Of a stretch of DNA of 64,000 nucleotides, positions 49,719 through 58,898 are shown piece after piece. The notes beneath the pieces were generated by a model, which made no database searches, was not told where the DNA came from, and saw only the letters and a list, made by a program, of their open reading frames with translations. Position 1 is the stretch's first letter, and every line of letters begins with the position of its first letter. The DNA is from an uncultured Bacteroidales bacterium (lineage in GTDB: Bacteria; Bacteroidota; Bacteroidia; Bacteroidales; F082), in the NCBI GenBank assembly GCA_905233685.1, contig CAJOEZ010000004.1:1-64000 (forward strand). Direction: 5' to 3'. A program made the position numbers and the translations under genes.

Positions 49719-51974
49719 TTAGAATTCATCAATATATTCGATGGCTTCGTTGTCTTCATAACGATCGCAGTCGAAGTTCAAGTCAACGCCCGGGATGCTA
49801 GGTTTCGGAAAGTCTCCTTGACTGATATTCAAGCTCTTGTCATTGTAAACCTTCCTCATGTACATGGCCCATATCGGTAAAGCGGTGTGCGAACCTTGAC
49901 CCAACTTGGTCGAGCGGAAGTGTACGCTGCGGTCTTCCGCACCCACCCAAACACCCGTGGTCAGGTCGGGCGTGATGCCCATGAAATAACCGTCACTTTG
50001 CTTTTGCGTGGTTCCCGTCTTGCCTGCAATGGGGTTGGTGAACTTATAAAGGGAACGGAGACGAATACCCGTACCACTTTGCACGACACCCTTCATCAAC
50101 TCCACCATCTTGTAGGCCGTCAGCTCGCTCATAGCCTCCGATTCCTCGGGGCTAAAACGCTGGATGACATTGCCATTCTTGTCCTCGATTTTAGTAATGA
50201 ACATCGGCTTGATATAAACGCCTTGGTTGGCGAAGGTACTCATGGCACCAACCATCTCGATGAGCTTCAAGTCGCAGACACCCAAACAGATAGCGGGGAC
50301 GGCGTCAATCGGCGACTCCACACCCATACGCCGAGCCATACCAATAACGGCCTCTGGACCGAAAATATTCATCAGATAAGCAGAAATCCAATTGTTGGAC
50401 TGCGCCAAGGCATATTTCAGGGTGATTTCCTGCCCGACATTACCACCAGAGTTGCCTGGCGACCAAAACTTACCATCGGGTAACTGAATGTTATACTGGA
50501 TGTTAGGAATCTTCGTACAAGGCGTATATTCTCCCTCCTGCATGGCCAAGGAATAGAGGAACGGTTTGAAGGTGGAACCCACTTGACGGCGCGCCTGTGT
50601 GACGTGGTCGTACTTGAAGAAACGATAATCCAAGCCGCCCACGTATGCCTTCACATGGCCCGTGTGCGACTCAATAGAAATCAAGCTGGCCTGAAGGAAC
50701 CACTTGTAATAGCGGATGGAGTCCATCGGCGACATAATCGTGTCAATGGGGCCGTCCCATGAGAAAACGGTCATCGGGACGGGTTTGTCGAACTCAGCCT
50801 TAATGGAGTCCATGCACATGCCAGCGTTTTTGAGCGAACGATAGCGATCGGTGCGCTTCATCGAAGTCTCCATGATGTGGTCGATTTCGTCGGCGGTCAC
50901 ATTAGAGAACGGCGCGTTTTTCTGCCCCTGCCAGTGTTTGTAAAACATCGGCTGCAACTCCTTGCCCATAAACTCTTTAACGGCATCTTCGGCATATTTC
51001 TGCATTCGTGAGTCGATGGTGGTGTAGATACGCAAGCCGTCACGGTAGATGTTGTAAGGCTTGCCATCAGGACGAGTGGTGTTTTGCGCCCATTCGGTGA
51101 GCTGGCCTCTCAAAAACTCGCGGAAATAGGTGGCCTGACCCGAGTTATGATCCATGATACCAAAATGCGACATATCGATAGGTATCAATGAGATAGAGTC
51201 GCATTCGGCCTGGGTGATGTAACCATTTTCAGCCATTTTTTTCAGGACGAGGTTGCGTCGGCTCAACGAGCGTTCAGGGTTGCGCACAGGGCTGAATCGT
51301 GTAGGCGCATTGACCACACCAGCCATCAACGCGCATTCCTCGATATTCATTTCCTTGGGCGTTTTGTCGAAGAAGGTTTTGGCCGCCGAACGGATGCCGT
51401 ATGCGTTGTGCCCAAAAGCTACCGTGTTCAAGTACATGGCCACGATTTCCTCCTTGGAATAATTGCGTTCAAGTTTGGTAGCCGTAATCCATTCCTGGAA
51501 TTTACGCAACACCAGCTTAGGTGTGCTCAGGTTTTCGCCACGCGGGAAAAGGTTTTTGGCCAACTGTTGCGTAATCGTACTGCCGCCGCCTTTGTCACGT
51601 CCCGTAATCACACCAAAAGCCACGCGAAACAAAGCTCGCGGGTCGATGCCAGAATGTTCCGTAAAGCGCTCATCCTCAATGCTTATCAACGCTTCTGGCA
51701 TATACTGCGACAGTTCGCTATAGCGCACATTGGAACGGTTTTCCACATAATAGGTGCCCAAAACCTTGCCATCGCAGGAAATGATTTCGGTAGCAAGGTT
51801 GGTTCGCGGGTTTTCCAACTCGTCGAAGGTCGGCATGGTACCGAAAATGCCTTTGGCGACGCAAAAGAAGAACAAGACAATCAAAACCAAAAACGCCCCA
51901 AAAACAATCCAAAGGATACGAACCGCTTTCGATTTTGTTTCTATTGGCTTCTTTTTCTTTTTGTTATCAATCAT
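49719..51974 (-). CDS. mrcA: Class A penicillin-binding protein 1A
   Basis: A bifunctional peptidoglycan synthase (751 aa). A cytoplasmic Lys-rich start and one membrane helix (ILWIVFGAFLVLIVLFFFCVA) precede the GT51 glycosyltransferase (EDERFTEHSGID, GGSTITQQLAKN, KYLNTVAFGHNAYG-like). The transpeptidase follows with SxxK (STFKPF), SxN (SNNW) and KTGTT near 660. All motifs are intact. It lies 3 nt after gldH and is cotranscribed with ricT, gldH, obg and PAP2, a known Bacteroidota grouping for the first three. Confidence 0.93.
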   Translation of the reverse strand: MIDNKKKKKPIETKSKAVRILWIVFGAFLVLIVLFFFCVAKGIFGTMPTFDELENPRTNLATEIISCDGKVLGTYYVENRSNVRYSELSQYMPEALISIEDERFTEHSGIDPRALFRVAFGVITGRDKGGGSTITQQLAKNLFPRGENLSTPKLVLRKFQEWITATKLERNYSKEEIVAMYLNTVAFGHNAYGIRSAAKTFFDKTPKEMNIEECALMAGVVNAPTRFSPVRNPERSLSRRNLVLKKMAENGYITQAECDSISLIPIDMSHFGIMDHNSGQATYFREFLRGQLTEWAQNTTRPDGKPYNIYRDGLRIYTTIDSRMQKYAEDAVKEFMGKELQPMFYKHWQGQKNAPFSNVTADEIDHIMETSMKRTDRYRSLKNAGMCMDSIKAEFDKPVPMTVFSWDGPIDTIMSPMDSIRYYKWFLQASLISIESHTGHVKAYVGGLDYRFFKYDHVTQARRQVGSTFKPFLYSLAMQEGEYTPCTKIPNIQYNIQLPDGKFWSPGNSGGNVGQEITLKYALAQSNNWISAYLMNIFGPEAVIGMARRMGVESPIDAVPAICLGVCDLKLIEMVGAMSTFANQGVYIKPMFITKIEDKNGNVIQRFSPEESEAMSELTAYKMVELMKGVVQSGTGIRLRSLYKFTNPIAGKTGTTQKQSDGYFMGITPDLTTGVWVGAEDRSVHFRSTKLGQGSHTALPIWAMYMRKVYNDKSLNISQGDFPKPSIPGVDLNFDCDRYEDNEAIEYIDEF

Positions 51975-51977
51975 ATC

Positions 51978-52439
51978 TTATTGTTTTTCAATGAATAATC
52001 CAATATCGGAGATGCCTTTCAACACAGGTTCGCGCATAGCCTGCTCAATTTCAAAATGATACATTCCCTTCAACGGGAAGCGCAGATTTTCATTGAGCGG
52101 CACACGGAGGTCTCTCATGCTGCCACTGCCCTTCCCAATCCAGCGGCCTTCGGGAGTGGCGAGGGTACATTCAATGGTATCGTGCGTGAGATTACCATTG
52201 GGCATCCGTGTGTGCAGGAAGACAAAAAGATTGCTGTAGCGGTAGTTTTCCAAATGTCTGAACTCCAAGCCAAAAACATATCCGCTGATGGTGTCTTTGA
52301 TGTCCACATCGAAAGCCACGCGGTTTTCCTGTGCCCATTCGGCCTCGGGGATGACTGTGCGCTCCTCGAAGGAATCATCGGCACACGAGGCTAAAGCCAA
52401 AGCAATACAAACAGCTAATATCCAATTAATTACCTTCAT
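51978..52439 (-). CDS. gldH: Gliding motility lipoprotein GldH
   Basis: A lipoprotein of 153 aa (MKVINWILAVCIALALASC) with the GldH beta-sandwich pattern: WAQENRVAFDVDIKDT, LRHLENYRYSNLFVFLHT-like, and the C-terminal FPLKGMYHFEIEQAMREPVLKGISDIGLFIEK. It is needed for gliding in Flavobacterium; in non-gliding Bacteroidales it is conserved and its job is unclear. Its place between ricT and PBP1A matches other Bacteroidota genomes. Confidence 0.88.
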   Translation of the reverse strand: MKVINWILAVCIALALASCADDSFEERTVIPEAEWAQENRVAFDVDIKDTISGYVFGLEFRHLENYRYSNLFVFLHTRMPNGNLTHDTIECTLATPEGRWIGKGSGSMRDLRVPLNENLRFPLKGMYHFEIEQAMREPVLKGISDIGLFIEKQ

Positions 52440-52453
52440 CATAGCAAAAAGGG

Positions 52454-53572
52454 TTAATCACTCATCTTTTTAAGATCGGCCTCGCCATAGCCTTCGTTGG
52501 TATTGGTGTGGGCTTCCATCGTAACAGCGTAATCTTCAAGCTTTTCGGGTTTCTGTCCCTTCTTGTTCAATGCGATGATTTCTTTCACCTTGTCAACGGG
52601 AATGGCCATGATGTTGCCTTTATCCTCGGTATAGGAATACCACATGATGCCCTTGAAGACATCGTTTTTTTGGTGCACCGCGTCGCCGCTCTTGAAATGA
52701 AGCACGATGGTTGGGTCAGAGAAGGCTTTCAGCGCATCCACGTATGCCTCGTACTCATAATTGAGGCAGCATTTTAGTTTGCCGCATTGTCCGGCGAGTT
52801 TCTGCGGGTTGGGCGACAATTGCTGCACTCGCGCCACGCCAGTCGTCACAGATTGGAAATTGCTAATCCACGAGGCGCAGCAAAGCTCTCTGCCACAGGA
52901 ACCTAAGCCACCTAATTTGGCCGACTCCTGCCTGACACCGATTTGTCGCATTTCAATCCTGATGTGGAATTCCTCGGCCAGCTTTTTAATCAGTTCGCGG
53001 AAATCCACACGACCGTCAGCGGTGTAGTAGAAAATGGCTTTAGTCTTGTCACCTTGATATTCCACATCGTTGAGCTTCATTTCCAAGCCGAGGTTTTCGG
53101 CAATGGTGCGTGTGCGGGCGAGTGTACTTTGCTCCAACTTGATGGCAGCCAGCCACTTCTCAACGTCGTTGACGCGAGCGCGGCGGTAGATTTTTTTCAT
53201 TTCCTCGCGTGGCGTGCGGAAGCGTTTGCGTTTCATTTGCCGCTCCACTATCTCGCCCAACAAGGTGACCATGCCGATGTCGTGCCCAATGGCGGCTTCA
53301 ACGGCCACCATGTCACCCACCTCCAATTCAAGGTCTTCAGGATAAGTGAAATAGTCCTTTCGGTCGTTCTTGAACCGCACTTCCGCGAGGCAAATCTTGC
53401 CTTTCACTTCTTGGTTCTCGTAATCCTTCAGCCAATCAAACTGATTGAGCTTGCATCGGCTACAACAGAGCACTTTTTGGCCCGAAGTATAGTCTTTCGT
53501 CAGCTTTCCTCCTCGATTAAACACCTGTTCGTCAAGGATAGCTTCTTCGTTTTTATGTTGATTATCAGTCAT
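52454..53572 (-). CDS. ricT: PSP1-domain protein RicT (YaaT) family
   Basis: The 372-aa protein has the RicT core with cysteines that bind an Fe-S cluster in the Ric complex: CGRELCCASW and GQCGKLKCCLNYE. An N-terminal CCSRCKLNQFDWLKD adds further Cys. In Firmicutes RicT works with RicA and RicF in RNase Y-dependent mRNA maturation; the Bacteroidota role is less known. First gene of the minus-strand run, with TAATTTTG at 53615-53608 as a -7 box. Confidence 0.85.
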   Translation of the reverse strand: MTDNQHKNEEAILDEQVFNRGGKLTKDYTSGQKVLCCSRCKLNQFDWLKDYENQEVKGKICLAEVRFKNDRKDYFTYPEDLELEVGDMVAVEAAIGHDIGMVTLLGEIVERQMKRKRFRTPREEMKKIYRRARVNDVEKWLAAIKLEQSTLARTRTIAENLGLEMKLNDVEYQGDKTKAIFYYTADGRVDFRELIKKLAEEFHIRIEMRQIGVRQESAKLGGLGSCGRELCCASWISNFQSVTTGVARVQQLSPNPQKLAGQCGKLKCCLNYEYEAYVDALKAFSDPTIVLHFKSGDAVHQKNDVFKGIMWYSYTEDKGNIMAIPVDKVKEIIALNKKGQKPEKLEDYAVTMEAHTNTNEGYGEADLKKMSD

Positions 53573-53628
53573 TTGTCTATTTCCGTTTTTATTATTGATA
53601 TAACGTGCAAAATTACAAAAAAAATCTA

Positions 53629-53636
53629 TACTTTTG
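53629..53636 (+). promoter_or_regulatory. -7 box for lemA
   Basis: TACTTTTG followed by TGGCCG, 48 nt before the ATG at 53684. It lies close to the divergent ricT box at 53608-53615. Confidence 0.45.
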
Positions 53637-53683
53637 TGGCCGATAATTTCAACACAGAATGTTTCACTAAAAAATCTATTATT

Positions 53684-54277
53684 ATGAAAAAAGGATTGAT
53701 TGTTATTTTAGCTCTCGTTGCGCTCTTTGCTATTTGGGGCGTCAAGATTTACAACAGCTTGGTTTCCAAGCAGGAAACCGTTGAAACTGCGGTCGGTAAC
53801 GTGCAGACGGCCTACCAGAAGCGCGCCGACCTGATTCCGAACCTCGTAGCCACGGTGAAAAATTACGCCGAATACGAGGCTTCGACCCTCGAAGCAGTTG
53901 TGGAGGCAAGAGCTAAGGCCACTTCCACTACTCTGGACGCCAGCAACTTGACCGAAGAAAACCTGAAGGCTTTCCAAGCTGCGCAAGACCAAGTTTCGAG
54001 TGCTCTTTCACGCTTGTTGGTCACCGTCGAGAAATATCCCGACTTGAAGGCCAACCAGAACTACCTCGACCTTCAGTCGCAATTGGAGAGCTGTGAAAAC
54101 AACATCGCCAACGCGAGACGCGAGTTCAACGAAAAGGCGAAGGAGTACAACACCTATCTCCGCAAGTTCCCCAACAACATCATCGCGGGAATGTTCAACT
54201 TCGACAAGAAACCTTACTTTGAGGCTTCGGAGGCCGCACAAGACGCGCCCAACGTTGGTGATTTGTTCAACCAATAA
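53684..54277 (+). CDS. lemA: LemA family protein
   Basis: A 197-aa protein with one N-terminal helix (MKKGLIVILALVALFAIWGVKIYNSL) and a long helical body (YQKRADLIPNLVATVKNYAEYEASTLEAVVEARAKA, then YPDLKANQNYLDLQSQLESCENNIANARREFNEKAKEYNTYLRKFP). The NLVATVKNYAxYE motif is the family's signature. The role is not well known; a link to membrane stress is often suggested. The ATG at 53684 is the only start with a helix; longer frames to the left are antisense to ricT. The L,D-transpeptidase follows 14 nt downstream. Confidence 0.9.
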   Translation: MKKGLIVILALVALFAIWGVKIYNSLVSKQETVETAVGNVQTAYQKRADLIPNLVATVKNYAEYEASTLEAVVEARAKATSTTLDASNLTEENLKAFQAAQDQVSSALSRLLVTVEKYPDLKANQNYLDLQSQLESCENNIANARREFNEKAKEYNTYLRKFPNNIIAGMFNFDKKPYFEASEAAQDAPNVGDLFNQ

Positions 54278-54291
54278 ACCCTTTCGCCTTT

Positions 54292-54921
54292 ATGAAAATC
54301 CATTTGCTGTTATTGGCCTGCATCCTGCCTTTCGTGGCCTGCTCCAACAACAATAATAGTAAGGCTGTGGCAGCTGAGGTAGAGACGATACAAGAAGACA
54401 CCCTTACCCTCGTCGACACCTCGTTGTATGCCGATATGCAATTACGCGAAAATTGCTTCATCGTCATTTCAAAACAAGAGCAGAAGCTATACGTCTGCGA
54501 AGTTGTTGAAAACGACACAGTGCGCGTGGCCGAGTTTCCCGTTTGTTTGAGCCAGAATTTAGGCCAAAAAGAGCGGAAAGGCGACATGAAAACGCCTGAA
54601 TGCACGTGGGAACAGCCCTTTTCAATCACCCAGATCCAGAACGCCTCGGATTGGGTCCATGACTTCGGCGACGGTCGCGGCTCGATTTTGGCCTACGGCA
54701 ACTGGTTCATGCGCCTGAAAACACCAGGCTTCTCGGGCATCGGCATCCATGGCAGCACCAACAACGAGGACTCTGTCCCCGGACGCGCCAGCGAAGGCTG
54801 TGTCCGCTTGCGCAACGACGACCTCGACACGCTGAAAGAACAATATGCCTTCGAAGGCATGAAGGTCGTCATCAAGCATGAGGACGAGGGTCTGAAACCG
54901 TTTGAAGAAAAGTATTATTGA
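54292..54921 (+). CDS. L,D-transpeptidase (YkuD) lipoprotein
   Basis: A periplasmic or surface enzyme making or remodelling 3-3 peptidoglycan crosslinks. Lipobox at FVAC17. The YkuD domain carries His153 (IGIHGST), Cys170 and Arg172 (SEGCVRLRN), the expected catalytic set. It is probably cotranscribed with lemA. The family also includes enzymes attaching lipoproteins to the wall, so the exact reaction is open. Confidence 0.88.
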   Translation: MKIHLLLLACILPFVACSNNNNSKAVAAEVETIQEDTLTLVDTSLYADMQLRENCFIVISKQEQKLYVCEVVENDTVRVAEFPVCLSQNLGQKERKGDMKTPECTWEQPFSITQIQNASDWVHDFGDGRGSILAYGNWFMRLKTPGFSGIGIHGSTNNEDSVPGRASEGCVRLRNDDLDTLKEQYAFEGMKVVIKHEDEGLKPFEEKYY

Positions 54922-54944
54922 TTAATTCCAGACGAACTAACAAC

Positions 54945-54982
54945 TAAGAAGGCGACCTCAAGTGTGAGGTCGCCTTCGTTGT
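54945..54982. terminator. Bidirectional terminator, L,D-transpeptidase / Asn-rich gene
   Basis: Perfect 12-bp arms gaaggcgacctc / gaggtcgccttc (54948-54959 and 54966-54977) with a six-base loop, between convergent genes. T-runs are short. Confidence 0.7.
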
Positions 54983-54999
54983 GATTGTCAGGTTGGGGC

Positions 55000-56163
55000 T
55001 TATCTTCTGCCTCGTCCTGCGGAACCGTTGCGGTTGTTGCTTCTGGATGAGCTTCCGGCGCTGCCTGTTCTGGCACTGCCCGCTCCGCTGCTCGCACCGT
55101 TGTTATTCGGACGGCTGACGTTGCTTTCGTTGCCCGTTCTGCCGTTGTTGAAGTTGTTGGTTCCACTGTTGGTGCCAGTGTTGTTGTTCGGACGGTTGAC
55201 GTTGCCGCTGTTGCCTGTTCTGCCGCTGTTCGACCCTGAGTTGGTGGTACTTGAGGAGTTGCCCGTGTTATTATTCGGACGACTCACATTGCCACTGTTG
55301 TTAGGTCTGCCGCTGTTGGAGCCGCTATTGTTGGGCTTCTCGCTGCTGCCGTTCGACATGGAGCCCGAGGCGTTGTTGCTGTTGGCATTGCCGTGGCTCA
55401 TGCTGCCACCGTCACCGCTGTTGGGCCTGACATTTGCGCCGCCGTTATTACCACCACCATTGTGGTTGCCGTCGTGATGGTCGCCATCGTGATGGTCGCC
55501 GCCATTGTTGGGCGGAGGCGGAGGTGTGTTGTTGTTCCAGTCGTTATGGGCTGGATAACCGCTGTTATTGTGGTGATAGCCGTAGGTGTGGTGCATCGGA
55601 TCTAACGGGGGCGGGGGCGTTCCGGGTCCGTGGCCGGGACCGCCAGGAGGCGGCGGAGGCATCGGCGGACGGAAGCCGTCGTAATAGTAGCGGTAGTCGC
55701 CAGGGTGGGTGTAGTAGCGCACGCGAGGCGGCACCGTGATGACCACCCAAGGCTCATTGTGGTAGCCGTTCCAGCAGAAGCTGAGTGGCTCGAAGTACTC
55801 AAAGGTGGTGAAGCTGTAGAGCTCGTCGTCCAACTCGTAGTAAGGCATGATGGTGTAAGTCCATGAGGGATTCGGGCGATAGGCCGGAATGTCGATGGCC
55901 ACTCTCTTGATGCGGCCGGGGCACACCTTCACGTACTTATCTGCGTAGCAGTATCCGTTGTCGGGGCTAAGATAGAGGCAAATGTCGCCTCTGTAGGTGT
56001 AGTCGCCTATGTTCTGCACGTCGTAGTAGACGGTGATGGAGTTGTTGTTGTAAACCAACACGGGCTGCGACACCAAGGCGAGTTCGGGCGGGTAGCCGGC
56101 GGCTTTTGCTGCGATGAATCCCATTGCTAACAGGACGCTCATCAGGATGTTCTTGGCTTTCAT
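55000..56163 (-). CDS. Secreted Asn/Gly-rich low-complexity protein
   Basis: A signal peptide (MKAKNILMSVLLAMGFIAAKA) precedes about 110 residues of a beta-sandwich resembling CARDB/Ig-like domains (VSQPVLVYNNNSITVYYDVQNIGDYTYRGDICLYL). A Pro/Gly/His-rich stretch follows, and the last 170 residues are almost only N, S, G, R, T and P (many SGNVSRPNNN units). The tail is disordered and could be a surface adhesive or an extended spacer. I do not recognise the family. Translation of the reverse strand gives only leucine-rich shadows. Confidence 0.75.
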   Translation of the reverse strand: MKAKNILMSVLLAMGFIAAKAAGYPPELALVSQPVLVYNNNSITVYYDVQNIGDYTYRGDICLYLSPDNGYCYADKYVKVCPGRIKRVAIDIPAYRPNPSWTYTIMPYYELDDELYSFTTFEYFEPLSFCWNGYHNEPWVVITVPPRVRYYTHPGDYRYYYDGFRPPMPPPPPGGPGHGPGTPPPPLDPMHHTYGYHHNNSGYPAHNDWNNNTPPPPPNNGGDHHDGDHHDGNHNGGGNNGGANVRPNSGDGGSMSHGNANSNNASGSMSNGSSEKPNNSGSNSGRPNNSGNVSRPNNNTGNSSSTTNSGSNSGRTGNSGNVNRPNNNTGTNSGTNNFNNGRTGNESNVSRPNNNGASSGAGSARTGSAGSSSRSNNRNGSAGRGRR

Positions 56164-56242
56164 AGTTCGTTCGTTTTTGAAGGTTTGACTTCCGTTGGTT
56201 GTTCGGCTTCTCTAACTACCAAAACCGTGCCAAAGTTTCCCC

Positions 56243-57670
56243 TTATTCTTCTGTCACTCTGGAAGTCTTACCGTAATCCAAATCAGGATGTTGCGCCAAG
56301 AACTCCATCATCATGTCGTTCGAGGTGCGGAAGGTTGAGTGGCCTTCGTCCTCGTGCTCATAATCGAACACGCTCGTCATGTAGCTGTTCATCACGACTT
56401 TGTACTTAGCCTTCATGTCCAAGGGCTTGCCGTTCTCCAAGGTCACCTCGATGTCGGTCATCTCGCCGTTGTCGTCCACCTTATATTTATAGGAGCAGCC
56501 GGAGCAATAAATCGGGCCGTGGTCGGTGATGAAGCAGCACTTCATCAGGCGGATGATTTCCTCGCCGCTGAGCGTGTACTCGATGATTTCGTTGTCGAAG
56601 GGGTCGAGGGTGAAGACGTCCTTGATGGTCACGGGACGCACCGAGAGCGTGTCGAAACGCACGCCGCCCGGATTCTGAAAGCCCATGTCGGCACCCGTGA
56701 TGGTGCGGATGGCATCGGTCATCAGGCAGCCGAGCGACTCATAGCTATCGACAGGCGTAAGGTTTTGGGCAACCACAGTGCTGAAAAAAGGATCGCTGTT
56801 GTATTCTTTCACCATGGCAGCGACTTTTTCATCGCGCTTCGGGAAATCCTTGACGGAGAGCAGTTGCATATCCTTGTCCACAAGCTTGCCGTCACGGAAG
56901 GTGAAGGTACTCAGTGTCAGGTATTTGATCTTTGACTCGGCTTGGGTAATCATCACGTCGCCAACGAGTTGCTTCTCAGCCACACGAGTGTGAGTGTGAC
57001 CGCCGAAGATGGCCGTTAACTGCGGGAACTTCTCAGCCGTTTCGCGGTCGGCCTCATAGCCGCAGTGCGACAGCAAGAAGATGGCATTGCAGTCCTTCAG
57101 CTCATCGATGTACTGGGGCAACACATCCTCAATCGGGACGAAATGCGATCCGACGCAGTTATCCGGGTGGGAGTCGGGCAGGCCGTTCAAACCGAGCTGG
57201 ATGGCACCGATGACACCGAGTTTCAAGCCGTTGCGTTCAAAAACGGTGTAAGGATACACATTAGGCATTTGAAGCGTGTCGTCGAAGGTGACATTAGCGC
57301 AGACAAAGGGGAATTTGGCCCAGCCGAGGACGTTGCGTATGCCAATCGGGCCGCCATCCCATTCATGGTTGCCGAAGCACGCCAGATTGAAGCCGACAGT
57401 ATTCATCAACTCAATCATGGGTTTGCACGGCTCCGCATAACGGTCGTTGATAGGGTTACCAGAACGCATGTCGCCAGCGCTGAACAGCAGCAGGTCGGGG
57501 TGGACGCTACGCAAGCTGTCGACAATACCACCCAACTTCGGGAAGTTGTCGATGTTGGCGTGCATGTCATTAATCGAGGCAATGTAAATTTTCTGCTCCT
57601 TGGGGCCACAAGCCGAAAGGAAAAATACGGCCACGAAGGCGGCCATCATAAGTTTACTGACTTTCTTCAT
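56243..57670 (-). CDS. 5'-nucleotidase/UshA-type metallophosphatase lipoprotein
   Basis: The 475-aa protein starts MKKVSKLMMAAFVAVFFLSAC (lipobox). The calcineurin-like metallophosphatase motifs are in order: INDMHANI, SAGDMRSGN, FGNHEWD, LLSHCGYE and GGHTHT, which bind the two metals. The C-terminal nucleotidase domain follows (GYKV-type, FQNPGGVRFD, FDNEIIEYTLSGEEI). It likely hydrolyses nucleotides or UDP-sugars outside the cytoplasm. The small gene upstream ends six bases before this ATG. Confidence 0.88.
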   Translation of the reverse strand: MKKVSKLMMAAFVAVFFLSACGPKEQKIYIASINDMHANIDNFPKLGGIVDSLRSVHPDLLLFSAGDMRSGNPINDRYAEPCKPMIELMNTVGFNLACFGNHEWDGGPIGIRNVLGWAKFPFVCANVTFDDTLQMPNVYPYTVFERNGLKLGVIGAIQLGLNGLPDSHPDNCVGSHFVPIEDVLPQYIDELKDCNAIFLLSHCGYEADRETAEKFPQLTAIFGGHTHTRVAEKQLVGDVMITQAESKIKYLTLSTFTFRDGKLVDKDMQLLSVKDFPKRDEKVAAMVKEYNSDPFFSTVVAQNLTPVDSYESLGCLMTDAIRTITGADMGFQNPGGVRFDTLSVRPVTIKDVFTLDPFDNEIIEYTLSGEEIIRLMKCCFITDHGPIYCSGCSYKYKVDDNGEMTDIEVTLENGKPLDMKAKYKVVMNSYMTSVFDYEHEDEGHSTFRTSNDMMMEFLAQHPDLDYGKTSRVTEE

Positions 57671-57675
57671 GGCTT

Positions 57676-57870
57676 TCAAAATTTTACAAAAATCTTGGAA
57701 TTGGCACGTAGCGAGCCGTCGAGGTCGATAATGTTGCCGTAGGCGTCTCTCACTTCAACGCCTTCGAGTTTCAGAGGCAGATTGTTGGCGCGGCAATAGG
57801 CCAGCACCACAGATTTCACCTTCGCGCCGTAATAGGTGCGCACTTCGGTGTTATTAACAAATGCTTTCAT
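57676..57870 (-). CDS. Small beta-grasp-like protein upstream of the nucleotidase
   Basis: A 64-aa protein (MKAFVNNTEVRTYYGAKVKSVVLAYCRA...EVRDAYGNIIDLDGSLRANSKIFVKF) with a ThiS/MoaD-like order of strands and the ending of a small beta-grasp domain, but without their C-terminal GG. It has its own -7 boxes and sits 5 nt upstream of the nucleotidase ATG. I recall similar short proteins before this nucleotidase in other Bacteroidales, but cannot name a function. Confidence 0.6.
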   Translation of the reverse strand: MKAFVNNTEVRTYYGAKVKSVVLAYCRANNLPLKLEGVEVRDAYGNIIDLDGSLRANSKIFVKF

Positions 57871-57976
57871 GATGTAATTGTTTATTGTTGAACTATTTAA
57901 AACTATACGCGTTTATCAAAGATAGGGCAAAATTACGGTTTTTTCAGAAAAAAGGCATTATCTTGCGGTTTTTTCC

Positions 57977-57984
57977 TATTTTTG
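57977..57984 (+). promoter_or_regulatory. -7 box for the zinc metallopeptidase gene
   Basis: TATTTTTG followed by TGCC, 27 nt before the ATG at 58012. No TTTG at the standard distance. The divergent small gene has TATCTTTG on the minus strand near 57924-57917. Confidence 0.4.
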
Positions 57985-58011
57985 TGCCATCAATTCAAAA
58001 ACGAAAACATC

Positions 58012-58878
58012 ATGAAATTAGAAGGACGCAGAGAAAGCACCAACGTGGAAGACCGCAGAGGAAAGAAAACGGTCGCAACCGCCGGAGGCATCGGCCTTGG
58101 TGGTATCATCATTGCATTGATTATCACCTTCATGGGCGGCGATCCCAGTGCCGTCATGGAGCAAATGGGCTCGACAAACCAAACCGAATACGTCGAAGAC
58201 GGCAAGGACTACAGCCAAGTGGATGTGGAACTGATGACGTTCTGCAAGCGCATTCTCGCCGGTACCGAAGATGTGTGGACCAAAGAATTCCAGAAGATGG
58301 GCCGCACCTATCACGCCCCTAAGATGGTCATTTTCAGCGATGCCGTCAGCTCGGGATGCGGCAACGCCACCTCAGCCAGCGGACCGTTCTATTGCTCCGC
58401 TGACAATACCGTTTACCTTGATTTAGAGTTCTTTAAGAGCATGAAAAAACAAATCGGGGCCGACGGCGACTTCGCCTATGCCTACGTCATCGCGCATGAG
58501 GTGGGTCATCACGTGCAGAACGAACTTGGCATCTTGGGTGAGGCACACCAGCAAATGGCACAATATGGCCGCAACACGCCCAAGGCGAACGAAATCAGCG
58601 TGCGCCTCGAACTGCAGGCCGACTTCTTCGCTGGCGTTTGGGCCTACAACGACAACAAGATGTTCGGCTCATTGGAGGACGGCGACATCGAGGAAGCCCT
58701 CAACGCGGCGGCCAAAATCGGCGACGACTACATCCAAAAACAAGCCTACGGACGCACCATGCCCGAGACCTTTAACCACGGCACCTCGGCGCAACGCTCG
58801 CGCTGGCTGAAGAAAGGTCTCTATACAGGCGACGTCAGCCAAGGCGACACTTTCTCGCCACCTTATAGTTCACTGTAA
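58012..58878 (+). CDS. ypfJ: YpfJ-family neutral zinc metallopeptidase
   Basis: A 288-aa membrane-anchored zinc protease. One helix covers about residues 23-43 (ATAGGIGLGGIIIALIITF). The metal site is HEVGHH (162-167), with Glu200 or Asp204 in LELQADFFAGV as the likely third ligand. A Cys pair near 116-128 (SGCGNATSASGPFYC) is typical. The ATG at 58012 is chosen; an upstream in-frame GTG overlaps the -7 box. Substrates are unknown. Confidence 0.9.
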   Translation: MKLEGRRESTNVEDRRGKKTVATAGGIGLGGIIIALIITFMGGDPSAVMEQMGSTNQTEYVEDGKDYSQVDVELMTFCKRILAGTEDVWTKEFQKMGRTYHAPKMVIFSDAVSSGCGNATSASGPFYCSADNTVYLDLEFFKSMKKQIGADGDFAYAYVIAHEVGHHVQNELGILGEAHQQMAQYGRNTPKANEISVRLELQADFFAGVWAYNDNKMFGSLEDGDIEEALNAAAKIGDDYIQKQAYGRTMPETFNHGTSAQRSRWLKKGLYTGDVSQGDTFSPPYSSL

Positions 58879-58898
58879 CCCTGATAATGGAATGCATC

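Noticed and set aside
52943..53683. Long N-terminal extension of LemA
   Set aside because: These codons are antisense to ricT; the ATG at 53684 begins the typical LemA membrane helix after a -7 box.
55028..55477. Leucine/proline-rich plus-strand frame
   Set aside because: Mirror of the Asn/Gly-rich coding repeats on the minus strand.
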